From Flagellimonas sediminis (GTDB lineage Bacteria > Bacteroidota > Bacteroidia > Flavobacteriales > Flavobacteriaceae), in NCBI RefSeq assembly GCF_010500845.1, contig NZ_JAAAMI010000005.1:124001-188000 (forward strand): a stretch of DNA of 64,000 bases, in the 5' to 3' direction. Positions 41,769 through 51,675 of this stretch are shown one piece after another; position 1 is the first letter of the stretch, and every line of letters begins with the position of its first letter. The translations under genes were made by a program, and so were the position numbers. The notes beneath the pieces are model-generated. The model worked only from the letters and a program-made list of their open reading frames with translations, was not told the origin of the DNA and made no database searches.

Positions 41769-44621
41769 ATGCCCAAAAGAAAAGATTTAAAATCCATTTT
41801 GATTATTGGTTCTGGCCCTATCATCATTGGTCAGGCATGCGAGTTCGATTATTCTGGTTCCCAGGCACTTAGGTCGTTACGTGAAGACGGTATCGAAACC
41901 GTTTTGATCAACAGCAACCCAGCTACGATCATGACCGACCCATCTATGGCGGACCACGTGTATCTGAAACCACTGACCACCAAATCCATCGTGGAAATTT
42001 TAAAGAAACACCCGAATATCGATGCCGTTTTACCAACAATGGGAGGCCAAACGGCCTTGAACCTTTGTATTGAAGCAGACGAAAAGGGGATTTGGAAAGA
42101 TTTTGGAGTAGAGATTATTGGAGTTGATATCGATGCCATCAACATTACCGAGGACCGTGAGAAATTCAGGGAGCTTATGTTGAAGATTGGGATAGGCATG
42201 CCTCCCCAGGCTTCTGCTACCTCTTTCCTAAAAGGAAAGGAAATTGCCCAAGAATTCGGTTTTCCCCTAGTAATCCGCGCATCCTTCACCTTGGGAGGTG
42301 CCGGAGCGGGCATTGTTTATGATCCAGAGGATTTTGATGATATGTTGAGCCATGGGCTGGAAGTATCCCCTATCCATGAGGTAATGATCGATAAGGCCTT
42401 GATGGGCTGGAAGGAGTACGAGTTGGAGCTGCTTCGTGACAAGAATGATAACGTGGTCATCATCTGTACCATTGAAAATATGGACCCGATGGGCATCCAT
42501 ACTGGGGATTCCATTACCGTGGCCCCGGCCATGACGCTTTCTGACAGGACGTTCCAACGCATGCGGGACATGGCCATCCATATGATGCGCAGTATCGGGG
42601 ATTTTGCCGGAGGTTGTAACGTACAGTTCGCCGTGAGCCCCGATGAAAAAGAGGACATCATCGCCATCGAGATCAATCCTAGGGTTTCCCGTTCGTCTGC
42701 CTTGGCATCCAAGGCTACAGGTTACCCCATTGCCAAGATTGCCGCCAAATTGGCTATCGGATATACCTTGGATGAATTGGACAACCAGATTACCAAGTCC
42801 ACTTCAGCTTTGTTCGAGCCCACGTTGGACTATGTGATCGTAAAAATACCACGTTGGAATTTTGATAAGTTTGAAGGTTCTGATAGGACTTTGGGACTCC
42901 AAATGAAATCTGTAGGGGAGGTTATGGGTATTGGCCGATCGTTTCAGGAAGCCCTGCACAAAGCCACGCAATCCTTGGAGATCAAACGAAATGGATTGGG
43001 AGCCGACGGCAAGGGGTACAAAGATTACGATACCATCATCGAGAAACTTCGCGTTCCAAGCTGGGACAGGGTCTTCGTGATCTATGATGCCATTCAGTTG
43101 GGTATTCCGTTGAAGAGAATCCATGAAATCACCAAAATTGATATGTGGTTCTTGAAGCAATACGAAGAACTACACTTTTTGGAATTGGAGGTTTCCAAAT
43201 ATACCATTGAGAGCCTGCCCAAAGATTTGTTGCTCGAAGCCAAGCAAAAAGGCTTTGCCGATCGCCAAATTGCCCATATGTTGGATTGCTACGAAAGTGA
43301 AGTACATTCCAAGCGTATGGATTTGGGAATCAATAGAGTATATAAACTGGTGGATACTTGCGCGGCAGAGTTCAAGGCCGTAACGCCTTATTATTATTCC
43401 ACTTTTGAGGAAGAGATAGAGACTCCGGACGGAAAACGTTACATAGCTAACGACAGTGAGGTCACCGATAAGAAAAAAGTAGTGGTCTTGGGCTCAGGAC
43501 CAAACCGAATTGGCCAGGGAATAGAGTTTGATTACTGTTGTGTTCACGGGGTTTTGGCCGCAGCAGAGTGTGGTTATGAGACCATCATGATCAACTGTAA
43601 CCCAGAAACGGTTTCCACGGATTTTGATACGGCGGACAAACTCTATTTTGAACCTGTTTTCTGGGAACATATTTACGATATCATCCTTCATGAAAAACCA
43701 GAAGGTGTGATCGTTCAATTAGGTGGCCAAACAGCATTGAAATTGGCAGAGAAACTGGATAAATACGGGATCAATATCATCGGAACCAGTTTTAAATCGT
43801 TGGATTTGGCCGAGGATAGGGGTAGTTTCTCCACGCTTTTAAAGGACAACAACATTCCTTACCCAAGGTTCGGAGTAGCTGAAACCGCTGATGAAGCCTT
43901 GGATTTGGCAGATCAGTTGAACTTTCCATTATTGGTAAGGCCTTCCTATGTATTGGGTGGTCAAGGGATGAAGATCGTGATCAATAAAGAAGAGCTGGAA
44001 TCCCATGTGGTTTCCTTGTTGAAAAGTATTCCTAACAATAAACTGCTTCTAGATCATTACTTGGATGGTGCCATTGAGGCGGAGGCCGATGCCATTTGTG
44101 ATGGGGAGGATGTGTATATCATTGGTATCATGGAGCATATTGAGCCTTGTGGTATCCACTCCGGGGATTCCAATGCCACATTACCACCCTTCAATTTAGG
44201 TGAATTTGTCATGCAACAGATCAAGGACCACACCAAGAAAATCGCCTTGGCCTTGAATACGGTTGGGCTGATCAACATACAGTTCGCCATCAAAGATGAC
44301 ATTGTATACATTATAGAGGCGAACCCAAGGGCATCACGTACCGTTCCTTTTATTGCGAAAGCATATGGGGAACCTTATGTAAACTATGCCACCAAGGTGA
44401 TGCTCGGGGAGAAGAAGGTGAAGGATTTTGTGTTCAACCCGCATTTGGAAGGATACGCCATTAAACAGCCTGTGTTCTCCTTTAACAAGTTCCCGAATGT
44501 GAACAAGAATTTGGGACCAGAGATGAAGAGTACCGGCGAGAGTATTCTGTTCATTGACAGTTTGAAAGACGATGAGTTCTACAACCTGTATTCTCGAAGA
44601 AAAATGTACTTGAGCAAATAA
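41769..44621 (+). CDS. carB: Carbamoyl-phosphate synthase large subunit, short form
   Basis: 950 aa. Makes carbamoyl phosphate from bicarbonate, glutamine-derived ammonia and two ATP for pyrimidine and arginine synthesis. Two homologous ATP-grasp halves are plain: GSGPIIIGQACEFDYSG near residue 16 and GSGPNRIGQGIEFDYCC near 577, with the central oligomerisation region between. It ends with RRKMYLSK just after the second half, about 120 residues short of the 1073-residue E. coli enzyme, so it lacks the C-terminal MGS-like domain that binds UMP and ornithine. As I recall, this length is usual in Bacteroidota. It follows rpmH on the same strand. Confidence 0.95.
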   Translation: MPKRKDLKSILIIGSGPIIIGQACEFDYSGSQALRSLREDGIETVLINSNPATIMTDPSMADHVYLKPLTTKSIVEILKKHPNIDAVLPTMGGQTALNLCIEADEKGIWKDFGVEIIGVDIDAINITEDREKFRELMLKIGIGMPPQASATSFLKGKEIAQEFGFPLVIRASFTLGGAGAGIVYDPEDFDDMLSHGLEVSPIHEVMIDKALMGWKEYELELLRDKNDNVVIICTIENMDPMGIHTGDSITVAPAMTLSDRTFQRMRDMAIHMMRSIGDFAGGCNVQFAVSPDEKEDIIAIEINPRVSRSSALASKATGYPIAKIAAKLAIGYTLDELDNQITKSTSALFEPTLDYVIVKIPRWNFDKFEGSDRTLGLQMKSVGEVMGIGRSFQEALHKATQSLEIKRNGLGADGKGYKDYDTIIEKLRVPSWDRVFVIYDAIQLGIPLKRIHEITKIDMWFLKQYEELHFLELEVSKYTIESLPKDLLLEAKQKGFADRQIAHMLDCYESEVHSKRMDLGINRVYKLVDTCAAEFKAVTPYYYSTFEEEIETPDGKRYIANDSEVTDKKKVVVLGSGPNRIGQGIEFDYCCVHGVLAAAECGYETIMINCNPETVSTDFDTADKLYFEPVFWEHIYDIILHEKPEGVIVQLGGQTALKLAEKLDKYGINIIGTSFKSLDLAEDRGSFSTLLKDNNIPYPRFGVAETADEALDLADQLNFPLLVRPSYVLGGQGMKIVINKEELESHVVSLLKSIPNNKLLLDHYLDGAIEAEADAICDGEDVYIIGIMEHIEPCGIHSGDSNATLPPFNLGEFVMQQIKDHTKKIALALNTVGLINIQFAIKDDIVYIIEANPRASRTVPFIAKAYGEPYVNYATKVMLGEKKVKDFVFNPHLEGYAIKQPVFSFNKFPNVNKNLGPEMKSTGESILFIDSLKDDEFYNLYSRRKMYLSK

Positions 44622-44633
44622 ACTAAGCTTGAA

Positions 44634-45236
44634 TTAAACCTTTGTAACGGTTTCTTGATCGATCAGTTCGAAAGATTGGGCAATCGTTTCAAAGGTTTTT
44701 TTATGTTCTTCCTTTTTGCTTTTTAGCGTCCAGGACATCATCATATAAATGTTTTCCGTTCCCTCTATAAATGTTAAAAAATAGGCGATTTCTTCATTTA
44801 TACCCTCCACACTTCCATCAATTTGGACAGATTCCGCATCTAAACCATTTATTTTCAATGGTTTTATTTCAGATTCCATACTCACGGAAATGGTACTGGT
44901 AAAGGATTGCAGTTGTATTTCACGGTAGTTCTGTAAAAGGCTAATATTTTCATTGTATTGGTCCAATTCCATGAAAACATCCACAAACTCTTGCTTGGGC
45001 TCACCAATGATGATGGTGTATGCCTCTTTAAAAGCGTTTTGGTATTGAAGTGCCGCTTCTTCGTTCAAACCTGTGGTATTCCTCATAAATTTTGGGATAC
45101 CTACCCGGTATTCATCATCAACGGTCACGGTGTTGAATATTTCTGTTCTGGATTCATCAGTGTCCTTTTTTTTGAACTTGATGCAGGAAGAAGTTGTAAA
45201 ACACAGAATTAGGAACAGGATGGAAATGTTTTTCAT
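44634..45236 (-). CDS. Uncharacterised lipoprotein
   Basis: 200 aa with lipobox TSSC (Cys18). The mature domain (VDDEYRVGIPKFMRNTTGLN...FETIAQSFELI) has an alpha/beta composition like PsbP-type or similar small periplasmic folds, judged only by sequence pattern; no catalytic motif. Converges with carB, 12 nt beyond its stop. Function unknown. Confidence 0.6.
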   Translation of the reverse strand: MKNISILFLILCFTTSSCIKFKKKDTDESRTEIFNTVTVDDEYRVGIPKFMRNTTGLNEEAALQYQNAFKEAYTIIIGEPKQEFVDVFMELDQYNENISLLQNYREIQLQSFTSTISVSMESEIKPLKINGLDAESVQIDGSVEGINEEIAYFLTFIEGTENIYMMMSWTLKSKKEEHKKTFETIAQSFELIDQETVTKV

Positions 45237-45315
45237 GGATATTGGATGATAGTTTGATTAGTGAAATAACGAAATTACGGTTTAAATATTCTCATTTTGG
45301 TATCCAATGTCATAT

Positions 45316-45342
45316 AAAAACAAAAGGGCCAATTAGGCCCTT
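45316..45342 (-). terminator. Terminator of the carboxymuconolactone-decarboxylase-like gene
   Basis: Stem AAGGGCC / GGCCCTT at 45324-45342 with loop AATTA, followed on the minus strand by UUUUGUUUUU (A-run 45316-45325). It lies 24 nt past the stop at 45367. Confidence 0.75.
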
Positions 45343-45366
45343 CCGTTGTTTTTCGATATTTTTTTA

Positions 45367-45807
45367 CTAGTCGCCAATAGGTTTAAGGGTGCTGACGGCG
45401 ATCCTGTTCCATGCATTGATCGTGACAATGGCCATGATGATGAGTGAGAAATAATGTTCGCCAAAAATTTCGATTGCCTTATCGTAGGTTTCCGTTTTCA
45501 ACCCTCCTTCGTGGATTAAGGTCACTTCTTCGGTAATTTTTAGTAGGATCCTTTCCTCTTCGGAATACAGTTCGGTGTCCTTCCAGGCATCCAATAGGAA
45601 TATTCGTTTGGCACTTTCACCCATGGCAAGGGCATCTTTGGTATGCATGTTCAGACAGAAAGAACATCCGTTGATTTGGGAAGCCCTAATTTTGATCAGT
45701 TCATAATGCAACTTGTTCAGGTCGCTTTTTTGCATATAGCCTTCCAGTCCCAATATAGCCTTAAAGGCTTTTGGCTCCGTTGCATCAATTTGGATTCTTC
45801 GTTCCAT
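45367..45807 (-). CDS. Carboxymuconolactone decarboxylase/AhpD-like protein
   Basis: 146 aa. The AhpD-like signature CSFCLNMH (Cys48, Cys51, His55) indicates a thiol-peroxidase or redox-active member of the CMD family rather than a true decarboxylase. Cytoplasmic. It lies 65 nt after the Crp-family regulator on the same strand, so it is probably co-regulated or co-transcribed with it. No clear own promoter. Confidence 0.85.
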   Translation of the reverse strand: MERRIQIDATEPKAFKAILGLEGYMQKSDLNKLHYELIKIRASQINGCSFCLNMHTKDALAMGESAKRIFLLDAWKDTELYSEEERILLKITEEVTLIHEGGLKTETYDKAIEIFGEHYFSLIIMAIVTINAWNRIAVSTLKPIGD

Positions 45808-45872
45808 TTTTTTTTGGTTTTTAAGTTTGATGCTAAGGTATATTGGCCAAATTCCCGAATCCTTAAACTGGT

Positions 45873-46460
45873 TTAAGAACGCTTTTTGGCGCGAATCTCA
45901 CTTACATACTCTGGTGTTAGACCTAAAAAGGAAGCAATTAGATATTGTGGTACTCGTTGAGCGAATTCTGGAAAGTTCTCGGTAAAATGAAAATGAATTT
46001 CTTCCTTGGTGAAATCGTACAAATATTTCATTTTCATGATGGATGAGCCGTAGCCAATTTGGAAAATCACCCTGAAATAGCGCTCTAGTTTAGGAAATTC
46101 TTGAAGGATTTTTTCAAGGCTTTCAGATTCAATGGATAAAACTTCGGAGGGCTCCACAGCTTGAATGAAAAAATCGGTCTTTAAATGTTTTTGATAGGCT
46201 AAAAAATCAGTGATCCACCAATTTTCCAATGCAAATTGAACGGTACGCTCCGTGCCCTTTTCGGTTATGAAATACATATGTAGGCAACCTTTCAATACAA
46301 AATAAGCATGGTTGCAAGGGCCATTTGCCTCCATCAATAACTGTTTTTTCTCCAGTCTTTTAATGGAAACATAGGAGTGTATGATCTCAAATTCTTTTTC
46401 CGAGACCGTTATAAATTGGTTCAAGTGATCAAAAAATGGATGTGCCTTTGCTTTTATCAT
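45873..46460 (-). CDS. Crp/Fnr-family transcriptional regulator
   Basis: 195 aa. Cyclic-nucleotide-binding-like beta-roll (about 20-125, including NHAYFVLKGCLHMYF) and a C-terminal helical DNA-binding part with a truncated HTH (PQYLIASFLGLTPEYVSEIRAK). No FNR cluster cysteines, so it is not an oxygen sensor by an iron-sulfur cluster; the ligand is unknown. It probably controls the AhpD-like gene downstream. ATG start at 46460. Confidence 0.85.
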   Translation of the reverse strand: MIKAKAHPFFDHLNQFITVSEKEFEIIHSYVSIKRLEKKQLLMEANGPCNHAYFVLKGCLHMYFITEKGTERTVQFALENWWITDFLAYQKHLKTDFFIQAVEPSEVLSIESESLEKILQEFPKLERYFRVIFQIGYGSSIMKMKYLYDFTKEEIHFHFTENFPEFAQRVPQYLIASFLGLTPEYVSEIRAKKRS

Positions 46461-46730
46461 GAAAATATTGCTTGAAATATTACAAAATACATTAATCGCT
46501 CTTTAGATAGCTAAATAATTATCATTTATAATTTTAAAATGTTGCTAGAATCCAATGCATTACACACCAATGGCCCCAACAGGATAAATTTTTGTTAAAA
46601 CTCCTGTGTTTATTTTGCACTTAATGAATAATTACGGGTAAACAATGATCTTATCAATAAAAATGCGTAGGCCAAGACTAATTTTAACCTTTATTAACAA
46701 GCTGTATTTGTTGAAAATCTTTGCTTGACC

Positions 46731-46738
46731 TAGTTTTG
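46731..46738 (+). promoter_or_regulatory. -7 box of the RND efflux operon
   Basis: TAGTTTTG, exact TAnnTTTG, with TTG at 46708-46710 (20 nt away). The ATG at 46747 begins only 8 nt downstream, so transcripts from here would be nearly leaderless. Confidence 0.5.
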
Positions 46739-46746
46739 TTCCCCAA

Positions 46747-47151
46747 ATGAAAAAAGCGTTTAGGCGATATTTATTTCCCCTTTGCCTTCTCCTCTTGGGA
46801 GGGTTTATCAATCTTTATGCTGATGCCCAGGACGGGATTGATGAAGAAAGCGCTTGCTATCTGGAAGCTGGCCAAAATCTTGAACATATAGATTCCATTG
46901 GATCACTTCAATACAACCCTGAAAAAAAATATTGTACCGAAACGGAGGTGGAGGAACAAGAAGAAAGGGAAGAAGAAGCAGCTTCACATGATTTAAATTT
47001 AGAGTTTGGCAGTTATTTGACTGCTTTTTTTTATACTTCCCAATCGGGGCAATTCACCTATTTACCTGATAATGATTTAGGAGCCATACCCTATGGTTCC
47101 CAAACTACGCCCCTTAAACGGTACATCAGGTTCCAGGTATTCCGCATTTAG
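46747..47151 (+). CDS. Small exported protein ahead of the RND efflux genes
   Basis: 134 aa. Signal peptide (MKKAFRRYLFPLCLLLLGGF, cleavage near residue 27), then an acidic, Glu-rich region (EVEEQEEREEEAASHD) and a C-terminal KRYIRFQVFRI. Three cysteines are present, one in the leader. I recall short exported proteins of this kind beside flavobacterial efflux operons, but no function is known. Whether it is part of the operon is judged from the 147-nt spacing and same strand. Confidence 0.6.
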   Translation: MKKAFRRYLFPLCLLLLGGFINLYADAQDGIDEESACYLEAGQNLEHIDSIGSLQYNPEKKYCTETEVEEQEEREEEAASHDLNLEFGSYLTAFFYTSQSGQFTYLPDNDLGAIPYGSQTTPLKRYIRFQVFRI

Positions 47152-47298
47152 GATTTTCTTTTCAATGGTCCCATTTTTTCACGGAACCATTCTTGCACAG
47201 CACTTTGAGTAATCATCAATAACCAGGGGACAGGTCCATGATAAAGGATTAGGACTTCCCTAAATCATTTCAAAAACCATTTTTAAACATTTAGAACT

Positions 47299-48384
47299 AT
47301 GAGGAGAATTCCCTTCTTCATTGGCTTTATTGTACTGCTATGTTACAATACAAGCTGCGAATCCAAAAAGCATGAAACCGAGGTCGAGACCAAATTCTTG
47401 GTGTCCAGCCCTATTCTAAAGGATACCTCCATAACCAAAGACTATGTCTGCCAGATCCATTCCATAAGGCATATTGAGTTGAGGGCCTTGGAAAAAGGAT
47501 ACCTGCAACATATTTATGTGGATGAGGGTCAGACAGTGACCAAAGGTCAGAAAATGTTCTACATTATGCCAAACGTATACCAGGCCGATCTTCAAAAGGC
47601 AAAGGCCGAGGCAGAGGTAGCCGAAATCCAATATAAAAACACCAAATTGCTTGCTGATGGTAATGTGGTTTCTGCCAACGAATTGGCCATGGCAAAGGCA
47701 GAATTCGATAGGGCCAAAGCAGAAGTAGCCCTTGCGGAGACCCATTTGGGCTTTACCGATATCCGTGCTCCTTTTGATGGTATCATGGATCATTTGGAAG
47801 CTCGGGAGGGAAGCCTTTTGGATGAAGGGGAGTTGTTGACCACCCTTTCGGATAACAGCAAAATGTGGGTCTACTTTAACGTTCCCGAAGCGGAGTACCT
47901 GGATTATATTACCAGTACCAAAAAGGGAAGCAAACAACAAGTGGAGCTTTTAATGGCCAACAACAAAAAATTCAACCAAGATGGCATTGTGGAAACCATA
48001 GAAGGTGAATTCAACAACGAAACAGGAAACATCGCTTTTCGTGCCACCTTCCCTAATCCCGATGGAATTCTCAGACATGGTGAAACAGGGAGTATCCTAA
48101 TGACAGTTCCCCTTAAAAATGCCATGTTGATCCCACAAAAGGCAACCTTTGAGGTGTTGGACAAGAAGTATGTCTTTGTCATTGACAAAGAAGGTAAGGT
48201 AAGCCAAAGGGAAATAGAGATAGGTGCCGAACTGCAACATCTATTTGTAGTGGAAAAAGGACTTTCCAAAGATGATAAAGTATTGTTGGAAGGTATCCGT
48301 ATGGTCAAGAACGGAGAGAAAATTCACTATACGTTCGAAAAGCCGGACAAAATTTTGTCCAGTCTGGACCTGTACGCCGAGTAA
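47299..48384 (+). CDS. RND efflux periplasmic adaptor (membrane fusion protein)
   Basis: 361 aa with a probable lipid-attachment Cys20 (LLCYNTSC). Layout as in AcrA-type adaptors: lipoyl halves (EKGYLQHIYVDEGQTVTKG and later GFTDIRAPFDG), a coiled-coil hairpin around 95-160 (QKAKAEAEVAEIQYKN...), then a beta-barrel and membrane-proximal part. It links the inner-membrane pump to the outer-membrane channel. First of three genes in order adaptor, pump, channel, 21 nt before the pump gene. Confidence 0.92.
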   Translation: MRRIPFFIGFIVLLCYNTSCESKKHETEVETKFLVSSPILKDTSITKDYVCQIHSIRHIELRALEKGYLQHIYVDEGQTVTKGQKMFYIMPNVYQADLQKAKAEAEVAEIQYKNTKLLADGNVVSANELAMAKAEFDRAKAEVALAETHLGFTDIRAPFDGIMDHLEAREGSLLDEGELLTTLSDNSKMWVYFNVPEAEYLDYITSTKKGSKQQVELLMANNKKFNQDGIVETIEGEFNNETGNIAFRATFPNPDGILRHGETGSILMTVPLKNAMLIPQKATFEVLDKKYVFVIDKEGKVSQREIEIGAELQHLFVVEKGLSKDDKVLLEGIRMVKNGEKIHYTFEKPDKILSSLDLYAE

Positions 48385-48405
48385 CAACCTAAATCTTCAA
48401 AAAAG

Positions 48406-51400
48406 ATGTTTAAAAAGTTTATACATAGGCCAGTACTGGCCATAGTAATCTCTGTGATCATTGTGTTCACGGGTATGCTTGCAATCAAGCAGTTGCCCAT
48501 TTCACAGTTTCCACAGATTGCACCAACAACCGTAAACATATTCATAGCCTACCCCGGAGCTAGTGCCGACGTATTGGTGAAATCAACTTTGATTCCCTTG
48601 GAAACGGCCATCAACGGAGTGCAGGGCATGCGTTATATAGCTTCCGATGCCACCAGTGCCGGGGAAGGAACCGTTCGTATCATTTTTGAACCGGGGACGG
48701 ATCCCAACCAAGCGGTGGTACGTGTCAAGACCCGGGTAGACCAGGTTATGCCATTGTTGCCCGATCTGGTGCAGCGGGAAGGGGTCATCATTACCCCGGT
48801 AATCCCCAGTATGTTGATGTACGTGAACCTATACAGTAAAAAAGACAATACGGATGAGAGGTTCCTATACAACTATGCATACACCAAAATCATCCCCGAA
48901 ATACAAAGGATCAATGGTATAGCCACGGCCCAGATTTTGGGTAGCCGTAAGTTCGCCATGAGGGTTTGGTTGAAACCGGACCGTATGCGTGCTTATAGCA
49001 TTTCTGCAGAAGAGGTGTTGGAGGCCATGGAAGAGCAGAGTATCATTGCCAGACCAGGTAGATTGGGGCAGAGTTCCGGAAAAAATGCCCAGTCCCTTGA
49101 ATACGTATTAGTGTATCAGGATAGATATAACGAACCGGAACAATACCGAGAGATCATCATCAAGGCCAACGAGGATGGTGAAATCTTAAAATTAGGAGAT
49201 GTGGCCGATGTGGAGCTCGGTAGTGAGTTCTTCGATATTTATTCCAACTTGGATGGAAAACCGTCCGCATCCATCGTATTGAAACAAACGTTCGACAGTA
49301 ATGGTAGCGATGTTATAAAGGAAGTGAAGGCCAAATTGAAGGAATTGGAGCCCGATTTCCCTCCTGGGATAGATTACCAGATCAGTTATGACGTTTCCAA
49401 CTTCTTGGATGCCTCCATTGAGCAGGTATTGCACACCCTTCGGGATGCCTTTATTTTGGTGGCCATTGTCGTGTTCCTCTTCTTGGGAGACTGGCGTTCT
49501 ACCCTTATCCCGATCATTGCGGTACCCGTTTCCTTGATCGGTGCCTTCTTTGTAATGCAATTGTTCGGACTGTCCATCAACCTGATTACGCTCTTCGCTT
49601 TGGTACTGGCTATCGGTATTGTGGTGGATAACGCAATTGTGGTGGTGGAAGCGGTGCACGTGAAGATGCATGAGGAAAATCTCACACCATACAAAGCTTC
49701 CTATGAAGTTTTGGGTGAGATTGGGGGTGCGATCATCGCCATTACCTTGGTAATGACCTCGGTGTTCATTCCTATTTCGTTCATGACCGGACCGGTTGGG
49801 GTTTTCTACCGACAGTTTTCCATCACCATGGCGGGATCTATTGTGATTTCGGCCATTGTGGCCCTTACATTGACCCCGGTACTCTGTGCCATGATGTTGA
49901 AGAATACCCATGGTCAACCCAGGAAAAAATCCCCAGTGAACCGCTTTATCGATTGGTTCAATGGCAAGTTTGAAAAACTTACAGGAAGATATGTGGGCGT
50001 CCTGAACAAGATCGTAAACCGAAGGGTGGTCACTTTTGGTATCCTTATCGCTTTCTGCGCGGGAATCTTCTTTACCAATCAGGTGTTACCCGCAGGATTC
50101 ATCCCCAACGAGGATCAAGGTATGATCTACGCGATCATCCAGACCCCTCCGGGAGCCACTTTGGAACGTACCAATGCCGTGGCACGTAAACTTCAGGAAA
50201 TATGTGAGAAAACAGAAGGAGTGGAGTCCGTTTCTTCCTTGGCCGGTTATGAGATCATGACAGAGGGTAGGGGTTCCAATGCCGGTACGTGTTTGATCAA
50301 CTTAAAACCATGGTCCGAAAGGGAACACACCGTTCACGAGATCATGGAAGAATTGGAGGAAGAAACCAAAGACCTGGGAGCGGTCATAGAATACTTTGAG
50401 CCCCCCGCCGTTCCTGGGTTCGGTTCTTCCGGTGGTTTTGCCATGCGTTTGTTGGATAAGACCAATGGTACCGATTACCACGAGTTTGAAAAGGTGAACA
50501 ACAACTTTATGGACGCTCTAAGGCAACGTAAGGAGTTGACAGGTCTGTTTACCTTCTACGCGGCCAATTATCCTCAATACGAACTGAAAATCAATAATAA
50601 GGCAGCTATGCAGAAGGGAGTTTCCATTGGAAAAGCCATGGAGAACCTGAACATTTTGATTGGTAGTACCTATGAACAAGGTTTTATCCGTTTCGGTCGA
50701 TTCTTTAAGGTATATACCCAGGCGGCCCCGGAATATCGTGCGCTTCCTTCCGATTTGGAGAAACTCTTTGTGAAGAACGAAGAAGGGGAAATGGTACCTT
50801 ATTCTGCTTTCATGACCATGGAAAAACGTTTGGGTCCTAACGAGATTACCCGTTATAACCTGTACAACTCCGCTGCCATTAACGGTCTCCCAGCAAAAGG
50901 CTACACCACTGGTGATGCCATTGCGGCCATCAAAGAGGTTGCAGCGAAGACGTTGCCACGTGGATATGACATTGCATGGGAAGGACTTTCCTTTGATGAG
51001 GCACAAAGGGGTAACGAGTCGCTATACATTTTCATAGTGGTATTGATCTTCGTGTATTTGGTATTGGCTGCCCAATACGAAAGCTTCCTGCTTCCGTTGG
51101 CGGTAATCCTTTCATTGCCTGTTGGGGTATTCGGTTCCTTCTTCCTGTTGAAGATGATGGGATTGGCCAACGACGTGTATGCACAGATCGGTGTGATCAT
51201 GCTGGTGGGACTTCTGGGTAAGAACGCGGTATTGATTGTGGAATTTGCCGTTCAGAAACACCGGCAGGGTGCCACAATTCTGGAAGCGGCCATTGAAGGT
51301 TCCAAGCAGCGGTTCCGCCCCATTTTGATGACTTCCTTTGCCTTTATCGCCGGGTTGATCCCATTGGTAGTGGCTTCTGGTGCAGGTGCCATTGGTAACC

Positions 51401-51675
51401 GTACCATTGGCGGTTCTGCCCTTGGTGGTATGCTTATAGGTACCATATTCGGGGTATTGCTGATACCTGGTTTGTATTTCATTTTCGCCAAAATGGCCGA
51501 AGGGAAAAGCCTTATCCGCGATGAGCACGATGAACCGATTTCCGAAGAATTGTTCAAGGATAATGACACGGAAAGTAAGCTTCGCGCCCGTTTGCGTGAG
51601 GTGAACAAACTGTTGAAAAAAATGACCACAAGAAATGGAAATAAAAAGAAAAAAGGTGATAACGATGAAGAATAG
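48406..51675 (+). CDS. RND multidrug efflux pump, HAE1 family
   Basis: 1089 aa, AcrB-like inner-membrane proton antiporter trimer. The N-terminus has the canonical FPQIAPTTV and YPGASADVL; large periplasmic loops lie at about 40-335 and 570-880; TM4 carries the Asp pair relay (IGIVVDNAIVVVEAV, about 400-415). C-terminal tail is Lys- and Glu-rich. It belongs to the hydrophobe/amphiphile group that exports drugs, dyes and detergents; the substrate range is unknown. The stop overlaps the start of the channel gene by 11 nt. Confidence 0.95.
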   Translation: MFKKFIHRPVLAIVISVIIVFTGMLAIKQLPISQFPQIAPTTVNIFIAYPGASADVLVKSTLIPLETAINGVQGMRYIASDATSAGEGTVRIIFEPGTDPNQAVVRVKTRVDQVMPLLPDLVQREGVIITPVIPSMLMYVNLYSKKDNTDERFLYNYAYTKIIPEIQRINGIATAQILGSRKFAMRVWLKPDRMRAYSISAEEVLEAMEEQSIIARPGRLGQSSGKNAQSLEYVLVYQDRYNEPEQYREIIIKANEDGEILKLGDVADVELGSEFFDIYSNLDGKPSASIVLKQTFDSNGSDVIKEVKAKLKELEPDFPPGIDYQISYDVSNFLDASIEQVLHTLRDAFILVAIVVFLFLGDWRSTLIPIIAVPVSLIGAFFVMQLFGLSINLITLFALVLAIGIVVDNAIVVVEAVHVKMHEENLTPYKASYEVLGEIGGAIIAITLVMTSVFIPISFMTGPVGVFYRQFSITMAGSIVISAIVALTLTPVLCAMMLKNTHGQPRKKSPVNRFIDWFNGKFEKLTGRYVGVLNKIVNRRVVTFGILIAFCAGIFFTNQVLPAGFIPNEDQGMIYAIIQTPPGATLERTNAVARKLQEICEKTEGVESVSSLAGYEIMTEGRGSNAGTCLINLKPWSEREHTVHEIMEELEEETKDLGAVIEYFEPPAVPGFGSSGGFAMRLLDKTNGTDYHEFEKVNNNFMDALRQRKELTGLFTFYAANYPQYELKINNKAAMQKGVSIGKAMENLNILIGSTYEQGFIRFGRFFKVYTQAAPEYRALPSDLEKLFVKNEEGEMVPYSAFMTMEKRLGPNEITRYNLYNSAAINGLPAKGYTTGDAIAAIKEVAAKTLPRGYDIAWEGLSFDEAQRGNESLYIFIVVLIFVYLVLAAQYESFLLPLAVILSLPVGVFGSFFLLKMMGLANDVYAQIGVIMLVGLLGKNAVLIVEFAVQKHRQGATILEAAIEGSKQRFRPILMTSFAFIAGLIPLVVASGAGAIGNRTIGGSALGGMLIGTIFGVLLIPGLYFIFAKMAEGKSLIRDEHDEPISEELFKDNDTESKLRARLREVNKLLKKMTTRNGNKKKKGDNDEE

